Of a stretch of DNA of 64,000 nt, positions 17,988 through 24,512 are shown piece after piece; the stretch's first letter is position 1, and each line of letters begins with the position of its first letter. The notes beneath the pieces were generated by a model. That model was given only the letters and a program-made list of their open reading frames with translations, was not told the origin of the DNA and searched no databases. The translations under genes were made by a program, and so were the position numbers. The DNA lies in NCBI RefSeq assembly GCF_014306625.1, contig NZ_JACRYL010000006.1:146088-210087 (forward strand). The letters are read 5' to 3'. The DNA is from Pedobacter fastidiosus (GTDB taxonomy: Bacteria; Bacteroidota; Bacteroidia; Sphingobacteriales; Sphingobacteriaceae).

Positions 17988-18982
17988 TGTATAAAACGCT
18001 CCTTAGTTTTTTATTGTGCCTAGTTACGCTTCATAGCAAGGCGCAAGATCCAAAGTTTTCGCAATACTTTGCATCTCCTTTATCTTTAAATCCGGCTTAT
18101 ACGGGCTTTTTTGATGGCGATTATCGCTTAGCGGTAAATACCAGACAGCAATGGGGAAACCTGGGCGATCCTTATAATACATACAGCGTTTCTGGAGATT
18201 TAAAACTAATCGCAGATGAAAACTTTAGCAATAGCATTTTTAGTATTGGCCTAAGCGGATTGTTCGATGAATCGTTCAACAAAGCATTAAAATCTCAGTA
18301 CATCAGCGCAAGCTTTTCCTATTATCAATATTTGGATGTGGAGCATAAATTTAAATTCGGATTGGCTCCTCAAATTTCCTACGTTTCAAAATTTTTGGAT
18401 TACAATAAACTCACTTTTGCTTCACAATACAATGGGAGTGGATTTGATACCTCAATGCCAAATTTTCTAGATTTAAGAAATGACAAAACCTCTTATTTCG
18501 ATTTGAATTTGGGCGCCAATTTCTCCGCCTCTTTTGATTGTTTTAGTCTTGCGTTAGGCTTTGCACAATATCACTTAACGCGACCGTCAGAAAGCTTACT
18601 GAACAATAGCAATGAGGTTGTTCCTTTTAGAAAAACAGTAAATTTTGGAATGCTATATCTACTTAACGATTACGTAGATTTAAATTTTACAGGAGTTTAC
18701 AACAAACAAAAAAATAATCACGATACCCTTCTAGGAACTGTTGTTGGCTTAAAGCCAAATGATGAAACTCGAATAAAACTAAATTTCGGTCTTTGGTATA
18801 AGTTTAACGAATCTTCCTATTATCCTTACTTGGGCTTAAGCTTAGGCAATGTAACGGCTGGGATGAATTATACCGTTTATGGTAATAAATTGCTGAGCGC
18901 TACGCCACGAACATATGAGCTTTCCCTAATTTATCGACACAATAATTTCAAAGGTTTCAAAGTGCCTTGCCCTAAATTTTAA
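17987..18982 (+). CDS. PorP/SprF family type IX secretion outer-membrane protein
   Basis: A 331-residue outer-membrane beta-barrel protein with a signal peptide (cleavage near SKA/QDP, residues 18-20). The N-terminal mature part QDPKFSQYFASPLSLNPAY and TGFFDGDYRL is the PorP/SprF hallmark; the rest alternates strands with aromatic ends. SprF-like proteins work with an adjacent type-B sorted protein to export or anchor it. The ATG overlaps the previous stop by one base (TAATG), so the two are tightly coupled, which supports a dedicated pair. Confidence 0.9.
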   Translation: MYKTLLSFLLCLVTLHSKAQDPKFSQYFASPLSLNPAYTGFFDGDYRLAVNTRQQWGNLGDPYNTYSVSGDLKLIADENFSNSIFSIGLSGLFDESFNKALKSQYISASFSYYQYLDVEHKFKFGLAPQISYVSKFLDYNKLTFASQYNGSGFDTSMPNFLDLRNDKTSYFDLNLGANFSASFDCFSLALGFAQYHLTRPSESLLNNSNEVVPFRKTVNFGMLYLLNDYVDLNFTGVYNKQKNNHDTLLGTVVGLKPNDETRIKLNFGLWYKFNESSYYPYLGLSLGNVTAGMNYTVYGNKLLSATPRTYELSLIYRHNNFKGFKVPCPKF

Positions 18983-18986
18983 CGAT

Positions 18987-19427
18987 ATGAAAATATTCTT
19001 ATTTGCATTTATTTTCATCGCTTTAGGAAAAGTATCCTATTGCCAGCAATTAAAGCAAAGCATTGATTACCAATATTATCGGGATGATAAAAGTTATTAC
19101 GCTTTTGAATTATTTAAGGAGGTTAAAAATACGGAGGATAATCAATTGCTACTAAACTTTACCTCGAATGCTCACCATAATAAAATCGATAAAATCTACA
19201 TTAAATCAGGAGATGTTGAGCTAAGATTAAAATTTAAAGTTAGAGAAGAAACCATCCATTCGGATAATCCAGAACAGAAATTTTATCCAATTAGCTTTAA
19301 TAAAAAAGAGTTGGTAGATAAAAAAATCCAATGTGAAGCAACCATAATTTTTAAAATGGAAGGTGGAATTCAATATGCACTACCATTTAATACTTGCAAC
19401 CTAAAAGAATTAATGGCTAAGAATTAG
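18987..19427 (+). CDS. Secreted small protein of unknown function
   Basis: A 146-residue protein starting 4 bases after the PorP/SprF stop. It has a clear signal peptide (MKIFLFAFIFIALGK, cleavage near SYC/QQ) and a beta-rich mature part with many charged residues (DDKSYYAFELFKEV, KIYIKSGDVELRLKFKV, AIIFKMEGGIQYAL). No family was recognised. Its operon position suggests an accessory periplasmic or surface factor of the type IX pair upstream. It overlaps the convergent FUSC gene by 4 bases. Confidence 0.75.
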   Translation: MKIFLFAFIFIALGKVSYCQQLKQSIDYQYYRDDKSYYAFELFKEVKNTEDNQLLLNFTSNAHHNKIDKIYIKSGDVELRLKFKVREETIHSDNPEQKFYPISFNKKELVDKKIQCEATIIFKMEGGIQYALPFNTCNLKELMAKN

Positions 19428-21583
19428 AGCTTAATTTTTACAGATAGCTTATAAATGTCGTAAGCTACTTTCTGGATTAAATCGAACTGCTCTGGAACTA
19501 AATCTTCGCCTTTCAAAATGGTTATTCCAGTTTCATTCAGTCTGATTAGCGGAACATTTTCTATTGTATTTTTGCCCTGAAGTAAGTTTTCTATTGATAC
19601 ATCCAAAAGGTAGTTTGTATTGTTTGACATCGGTTTTAGTGCATTGAAACTTTCGAAAGTAAATTCATGCTCCTTATTATAAAGCGATAAAGTTGCTATA
19701 TATGAAGATAAAAGATGGCTCAATGCTGTAAACTGATGGATTTCTTTAATAAATAACTGCTTGCTTTTTGGCTCGGAAAACATTCGCTGAAATAGTGATG
19801 CTAAGTTGGCGGTACTTACATAAACCTCTTTTCGAGCCAATTTATATTCTGTTCTATTGTAATTTTTATCGAAATACATCCTCACAACCTGTTCATAATA
19901 AGCCTTATTTGCTCTTAATATACTCAGCATTGCTTCTTTAACCTTTTCATGTTCCCATGTTGGAAAAAGCGAATAACTTGCTAAAAGAGCAATTCCAGAA
20001 CCGATAAAAGTATCGTAAATTCGCTCTCTAGCCAGTGCTATTGATCCCATCCCCAGAAAACTGAAAAGAATTAATATATAGGGTGTCATAAACAATACGC
20101 TTACTACATAGTTTTTTCTTTGGAAACTGTAGCAACCGATCATACAAACCAATAAAATAACAAATAGAGAATTCTTATCGTGGATATAAGTAATAACCGC
20201 CATACCTATAAAAGCGCCAACAGTTGTGCCGATTAACCGTTGGTAGTTTCTCTCTTTGGTTAAACTAAAACCGGGTTTGGAGATGACCAGAATTGTTAAT
20301 AAAATCCAATAGCTATGAGAAAAATTTAACAATTGAGAAACCACAAAACCCAAAAGCATCACAACAGTTACCCTTAAAGAGTGTCTGAAGGTTGATGAGC
20401 TGTAGGTTAAATTTTCAGTAAATAAACTAAAATCGAATTTTTGTCTGGTAATAAATTTTTCTGTATCTACTTCAGCCTGACGAATATCTTTACTATTCCT
20501 CATTTTAAAATAACTGTAAATGGTTTTAACTCGAGCCAAAATATTCTCGATGTTAACCTCAATATTTTTCAGTGCAATAATTCCAATTGTATTGTATTCT
20601 TGAGTTGTATTATTTCGCTCTAGGTCGTTAATTTTAACTTTCAATCTCTCAATCTCAATCAATAGCCTTTTAGAAATAACAGGTTTTCCACCACTTTTTA
20701 AGGCAAATGCAATATCATCAAGCGCATACGAGATTCTTTTGATTGCCATTTCGTAATCTGGAAGTATTCCCGATTTATCAAACTGAGCATGCAGTTGCTG
20801 ATAGTTGTAATAGGTAGACATTACTTGTTCGAACAAATCGACCATATCTACAAATACAAGCAATAAAAATCTTCCTTCAGGAGTGGAGTCTCTTACAATT
20901 TCACGGGTTCTAAATAGCAGTTCCCTTACGGCATCTTGCTTTTCGTGAACAGAAACCTGTAGCTGAAGCAAATCGGCATAGGTTTTATCGTAATTATTAT
21001 TTTGATGATAAAATTTAGCCTTCTCCCTTAAAAACTCCGCAACTTCTAAAATAGAATCACTGAGCGATTGCTGTACCAACCTAAAAGGCCGAAGTCTGTA
21101 AACAAAATAACTTAATCCGGTGTACCATAAACTTCCGGCCAAAACCATTACACCATGAATTAGAACTTCCTGCCAAGGGCGAATGTCATCAATACTTAAA
21201 ACAATTATGAGTAAAACTGCTGTTCCAATGGCGGCTGCTCTAATTCCGTAAATATATAACATGGAGAAAACGAAACTTGAAACGGCGAGTAGAAAGCCAA
21301 TAAAATAATGGTTTTTGTTTGTTAAGCCGGTAAGGATGGAGAAAACAAATATTAGAACGGTTGTAATTAACATGGCATTACGCCTATGCACCATTGGCCC
21401 AGGACTATCTACAACGCTTACGCATAAGGCCCCTAGAGAAAGTGTCATCCCATATTTTAACATTCCGAACTGCGCTAAAATAAGAGAGGGAAGGAGCACG
21501 CCAATTGTTATGCGCAAGCCATCGGCAAAATACGTACTCAATAAAAAATCTTGTATGTTTCTAATGGGTTGCCTAATCTGCAT
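19424..21583 (-). CDS. FUSC/YccS-like inner-membrane protein
   Basis: A 719-residue membrane protein with two clusters of helices (about residues 20-165 and 395-520) separated and followed by long soluble segments, the arrangement of the FUSC family (aromatic acid exporter-like, YccS/YhfK). The first cluster has ADGLRITIGVLLPSL and GTAVLLIIVLSIDD; the second RVTVVMLLGFVVSQLL and the hallmark YWILLTILVISKPGF. Family members are linked to export of aromatic acids or other amphiphiles, but the substrate is unknown here. No membrane-fusion or outer-membrane partner is adjacent. The gene is convergent with the small secreted-protein gene. Confidence 0.85.
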   Translation of the reverse strand: MQIRQPIRNIQDFLLSTYFADGLRITIGVLLPSLILAQFGMLKYGMTLSLGALCVSVVDSPGPMVHRRNAMLITTVLIFVFSILTGLTNKNHYFIGFLLAVSSFVFSMLYIYGIRAAAIGTAVLLIIVLSIDDIRPWQEVLIHGVMVLAGSLWYTGLSYFVYRLRPFRLVQQSLSDSILEVAEFLREKAKFYHQNNNYDKTYADLLQLQVSVHEKQDAVRELLFRTREIVRDSTPEGRFLLLVFVDMVDLFEQVMSTYYNYQQLHAQFDKSGILPDYEMAIKRISYALDDIAFALKSGGKPVISKRLLIEIERLKVKINDLERNNTTQEYNTIGIIALKNIEVNIENILARVKTIYSYFKMRNSKDIRQAEVDTEKFITRQKFDFSLFTENLTYSSSTFRHSLRVTVVMLLGFVVSQLLNFSHSYWILLTILVISKPGFSLTKERNYQRLIGTTVGAFIGMAVITYIHDKNSLFVILLVCMIGCYSFQRKNYVVSVLFMTPYILILFSFLGMGSIALARERIYDTFIGSGIALLASYSLFPTWEHEKVKEAMLSILRANKAYYEQVVRMYFDKNYNRTEYKLARKEVYVSTANLASLFQRMFSEPKSKQLFIKEIHQFTALSHLLSSYIATLSLYNKEHEFTFESFNALKPMSNNTNYLLDVSIENLLQGKNTIENVPLIRLNETGITILKGEDLVPEQFDLIQKVAYDIYKLSVKIKL

Positions 21584-21848
21584 GGTACAAAAATAACATA
21601 TTAGCTATGCTTTTTGTTGACATTTTAAATTAACTTTTTCCATAGTTTTATCTTTTTGGGCAGAAAATGGATAAGATTGGTAATGTACAAAGCAATCTAC
21701 TTGTTAATAAGGTACTTATGGTATATTGTTAATAAACTTTCAAAAAGTGACATTATTTGCGATTGATGGTAATTTATTAAGTTTAAAAATGTTAACAACC
21801 CTGATTTTAAGGTGGATAACAATGTTTATAAAAACAATTACTTTTCTC

Positions 21849-21879
21849 TTGGCAAATAAGCCTTTTAGTACTATATTAG
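21849..21879 (+). promoter_or_regulatory. Putative promoter of the candidate ncRNA
   Basis: TTG at 21849-21851, a 20-base spacer, then TATATTAG at 21872-21879, one mismatch from the Bacteroidota -7 consensus TAnnTTTG. It would start a transcript near 21885, which fits the 3' terminator at 22220-22259. Prediction by eye only. Confidence 0.45.
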
Positions 21880-21884
21880 ATTAT

Positions 21885-22259
21885 ATCAAATACGAAGTAC
21901 TTTGAATTCTGATAAGACAATCCAAAAGAGATAAAGAATCGAAAGATGAAATATTTCGGATATACTTAACAAGGAAAACGATTAATTTCAGAAAGGGTTA
22001 AACCGAGTAAGGATATACATTAGAGATCGCAAGATTGAAAATAAGAAAATCGCAAGACCTAACAGAAATTATTGAAAGCTGAAGAATTTTACGGAAGGAC
22101 GCAGTTGGAAATAAATTTTCACGAATCGCAAAAGTTGCAAAACCTAACGATTACGGAAAAATCGAAGTTACAGAGATTAGATGCTTTAAAATGCAACTAC
22201 GGTTGTTTTTAAGGTGAAGACGGGGAACTGAATCGCAAGAAGAAGAACCCCGTTTTTTT
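21885..22259 (+). ncRNA. Candidate structured non-coding RNA of about 375 nt
   Basis: This stretch has stops in every frame, is bounded by a likely promoter (21849-21879) and an intrinsic terminator (22220-22259), and carries stem elements. Seen stems include: 21938-21961 (ATCGAAA pairing with TTTCGGAT, one bulge); GATC-GCAA-GATT near 22025-22036, a GNRA tetraloop hairpin; TAACGATT (22145-22152) with AATC and GTTA (22161-22170, a GAA bulge); AGTTGCA (22133-22139) with TGCAACT (22192-22198); and CAAC-TACG-GTTG (22194-22205), a UNCG tetraloop hairpin that competes with the previous stem. ATCGCAA recurs at 22026, 22049, 22125 and 22232. It does not match the RNase P, tmRNA, SRP or 6S RNA motifs I know. 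The exact ends and function are unknown; it could also be a long leader or decayed element. Confidence 0.5.
22220..22259 (+). terminator. Intrinsic terminator of the candidate ncRNA
   Basis: ACGGGG at 22220-22225 pairs with CCCCGT at 22248-22253, followed by a T run through 22259. The 22-nt loop is purine-rich and contains a small TC-GCAA-GA sub-hairpin. Confidence 0.75.
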
Positions 22260-22299
22260 ATGTCTAAAAATTCGTTAAAATATTTTCAAAACATTAAAA

Positions 22300-22317
22300 A
22301 TGTATATTTGCATACAT
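22300..22317 (+). promoter_or_regulatory. Promoter and overlapping palindrome of the toxin-antitoxin operon
   Basis: TATATTTG at 22303-22310 is a perfect TAnnTTTG -7 element, 14-21 bases before the antitoxin ATG. It lies within the inverted repeat ATGTAT (22300-22305) and ATACAT (22312-22317), spaced by 6 bases. A palindrome over the -7 box is what is expected of autoregulation by an antitoxin. The -33 element is weak (a T-rich TTTTC near 22283). Confidence 0.6.
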
Positions 22318-22330
22318 AAATGAACTGGTT

Positions 22331-22552
22331 ATGGAAAGCTATGTAATAAATATACCTGATAAAAAAGCCAACTTAGTTAAAGAGCTCTTAAAAGAACTCG
22401 GTGTTGAAATCAGTGCTATAGGTTCAGATTCACAGCATTGTAATGAGAATCATATTCCAAATAAACAAACTTTAAAGGCAATTAAAGAAGTTAAAGCTGG
22501 TAAAGGAATTAGGTTTATTAATGCTAAAGATTTATTCGGCAGTATAAAGTAA
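22331..22552 (+). CDS. Antitoxin of RelB/DinJ-like type, partner of YafQ-like toxin
   Basis: A 73-residue protein upstream of and overlapping a YafQ-type toxin gene by one base (TAATG). The N-terminal ~25 residues (MESYVINIPDKKANLVKELL) could form the strand-helix of a DNA-binding fold, and the C-terminal half (IKEVKAGKGIRFINAKDLF) resembles the short toxin-wrapping tail of RelE-superfamily antitoxins. The family is inferred mainly from position and size. It should neutralise the toxin and repress its own promoter, whose -7 box sits inside a palindrome at 22300-22317. Confidence 0.75.
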   Translation: MESYVINIPDKKANLVKELLKELGVEISAIGSDSQHCNENHIPNKQTLKAIKEVKAGKGIRFINAKDLFGSIK

Positions 22553-22833
22553 TGTATCAAATCGTTGCATCGAACAAATTTCTTAAAGATTTAAAACTAC
22601 TTAAAAAAAGATCACTCAAAGATTTTGAATTGTTGCAAACTGTAGTTGAGATTTTAACTGAAAAAGGTCATTCAGGTTTAAGTAAAAAGCATTATCCTCA
22701 CAAATTGTCAGGAAATTTTGATGGTTTTTGGGAATGCCATGTTAAGCCAGATTTACTTTTAATTTGGGATGAAAATGATGCGATTCAACTGATTGAATTA
22801 ATTCGTACAGGAACGCACTCTGATTTATTTTAG
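22552..22833 (+). CDS. YafQ-family mRNA interferase toxin
   Basis: A 93-residue RelE-superfamily ribosome-dependent endoribonuclease. The C-terminal half matches YafQ: HKLSGNFDGFWECHVKPDLLLIW, split here as HKLSGNFDG with His50, then WECHVKPDL with the His63/Asp67-equivalents and IRTGTHSDLF carrying the catalytic His (about 89) and terminal Phe. The N-terminal helix pair is lysine-rich (KFLKDLKLLKKR). It would cleave mRNA in the ribosomal A site, usually at in-frame codons. Coupled to the antitoxin gene upstream by TAATG overlap. Confidence 0.88.
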   Translation: MYQIVASNKFLKDLKLLKKRSLKDFELLQTVVEILTEKGHSGLSKKHYPHKLSGNFDGFWECHVKPDLLLIWDENDAIQLIELIRTGTHSDLF

Positions 22834-22898
22834 CATCTTAAGTTAAAAAGAATTTTAAAATCTTCGGCTAATTATCTCTAAAACCTTAAATTTACCTT

Positions 22899-24251
22899 AT
22901 GGCCAAAAAAGGTAAATCAATCACCACTCCTTCAAAGAAAATATTCGTTTTAGATACCTCAGTTATTTTATACGATCACGATGCTATAAATAATTTCCAT
23001 GAACACGATGTTGCCATTCCAATTCAGGTATTAGAAGAGTTGGATAACTTTAAAAGTGGCAATGATACTCGAAATTTTGAAGCCAGAAGCTTTATCCGTT
23101 TAATAGATGAAACATCAAAGCAAAAATTAATCAGCGATTGGATTGCACTAAAAGCTCCAAATGGTGGTAAATTTAAGGTTGTTTTAAATGAAAAACCTTT
23201 AAAGATTGATGCCGAGGAAGTTTACGGAAAAGGTAAAACCGACCATAAAATTTTAAATGCCGCACTAAGTTTAAAAGAAGAAAATCCTGATAAAAAAGTT
23301 GTTCTAGTTTCTAAAGATATATGTTTAAGGCTAAAAGCTAAAGCATTAGATTTAAATGCGGAAGACTACGAAACCGGTAAAATCAAAAATGTTGACGAAC
23401 TTTATGCTGGCAAAACAGAAATCAATAATTTCTCAGAATCTGTTATAGACTACATTAAAAAAAACCAGCATATCAGCGCTTTAGATTTGGATCTTCCTGC
23501 TAAAACGGGGAATCATTTTTACATCCTTAAAAATAAACGAAAAACTGTTAACGTATTTTATAACCACAGTCAGAAAACAATTTCCTCCGTTTCTACTGAT
23601 CCAATTTTTAAAATAAAACCAAAAAATATAGAGCAAGCCTTTGCAATCCATGCACTTTTAGATCCTGAAATAAAGCTAGTAAGCATTCAGGGAAATGCGG
23701 GAACGGGAAAAACATTGCTGGCCTTGGCAAGCGCTCTAGAACAGCGTAAAAACTTCCGCCAAATTTATGTTACTCGGCCAATTGTTTCATTGAGCAATAA
23801 GGATATCGGTTTTTTGCCTGGAGATGCTAAATCAAAAACAGATCCTTTTATGGCACCAATTTGGGATAATCTCCGTTTTATAAAAGAACAATTCATTGGT
23901 GATGATAAAATGTCGGCAAAGATTGATGAACTGATTTCAACAGAAAAAATTGCCATTGCTCCATTAGCATTTATTAGAGGAAGAACTTTAACCAAAATTT
24001 TCTTTATTATAGATGAAGCACAGAATTTAACGCCACATGAAGTTAAAACAATCATTTCAAGAGCAGGAGAGCACACCAAGGTTGTTTTTACTGGTGATAT
24101 TTATCAAATTGATACACCATATTTAGATTCGGAAAGTAATGGTTTGTCTTACTTAATAGAGAACGCAAAAAATCATCCGCTGTACGCACACATTACTTTG
24201 CATAAGGGGGAAAGAAGTGAATTGGCAAATTTAGCTAATGAGTTGCTTTAA
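22899..24251 (+). CDS. PhoH family protein with N-terminal PIN domain
   Basis: A 450-residue PIN-PhoH fusion. The N-terminal PIN-like nuclease domain (residues ~14-150) starts with FVLDTSVILYDHDA and contains acidic residues of the usual PIN pattern. The C-terminal PhoH ATPase domain has Walker A GNAGTGKT near residue 265 and Walker B IIDEAQNLT near 371, followed by VVFTGDIYQID. PhoH2-type proteins couple RNA unwinding to PIN cleavage; the role of the chromosomal Bacteroidota copies is not settled. Its 3' end (last codons and stop) is partly duplicated 110 bases downstream. Confidence 0.88.
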   Translation: MAKKGKSITTPSKKIFVLDTSVILYDHDAINNFHEHDVAIPIQVLEELDNFKSGNDTRNFEARSFIRLIDETSKQKLISDWIALKAPNGGKFKVVLNEKPLKIDAEEVYGKGKTDHKILNAALSLKEENPDKKVVLVSKDICLRLKAKALDLNAEDYETGKIKNVDELYAGKTEINNFSESVIDYIKKNQHISALDLDLPAKTGNHFYILKNKRKTVNVFYNHSQKTISSVSTDPIFKIKPKNIEQAFAIHALLDPEIKLVSIQGNAGTGKTLLALASALEQRKNFRQIYVTRPIVSLSNKDIGFLPGDAKSKTDPFMAPIWDNLRFIKEQFIGDDKMSAKIDELISTEKIAIAPLAFIRGRTLTKIFFIIDEAQNLTPHEVKTIISRAGEHTKVVFTGDIYQIDTPYLDSESNGLSYLIENAKNHPLYAHITLHKGERSELANLANELL

Positions 24252-24400
24252 AGGTTGTTGTTGAGTTTTCCCCGCAGATAACACAGATAATTTACGCAGA
24301 TTTAAGGGAATTTGGGTGTTTAAAATTTACTAGATGCTTTGAGGGTAATTAGTTGCTTTAAAGATTTTTGTTGAGTTTTCCCCGCAGATAGCGCAGATAA
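24241..24400. repeat. Imperfect 110-bp-offset duplication of the phoH 3' end plus CCGCAGATAA motif
   Basis: Positions 24241-24290 and 24351-24400 match at 46 of 50 bases. The repeated unit begins with the last phoH codons and stop (AGTTGCTTTAAAG) and ends in TCCCCGCAGATA followed by CAGATAA. The rest of the gap (up to 24512) contains further CTGCGG/CCGCAG-containing inverted copies near 24455-24490, a palindrome type common in this phylum. No gene is seen between 24252 and 24512. Confidence 0.7.
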
Positions 24401-24512
24401 GATCCTAAAATTTAAGTGCAAAATCTGCATCCCATCATTGTAATTACTGATCTGCGTTGATCTGCGGTTCTTATCCCCTTAAATCTGCGGGAAATAGTAT
24501 TTAAGTAACTTT

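Noticed and set aside
21946..21969. Seven-residue leader peptide frame (MKYFGYT) inside the candidate RNA
   Set aside because: It overlaps a stem and no downstream regulated gene is directly linked.
21885..22259. RNase P RNA, tmRNA or 6S RNA
   Set aside because: The conserved RNase P sequences (e.g. GAGGAAAGTCC) and tmRNA ends with CCA and a tag frame are absent, and 5' and 3' ends do not pair as in 6S RNA.
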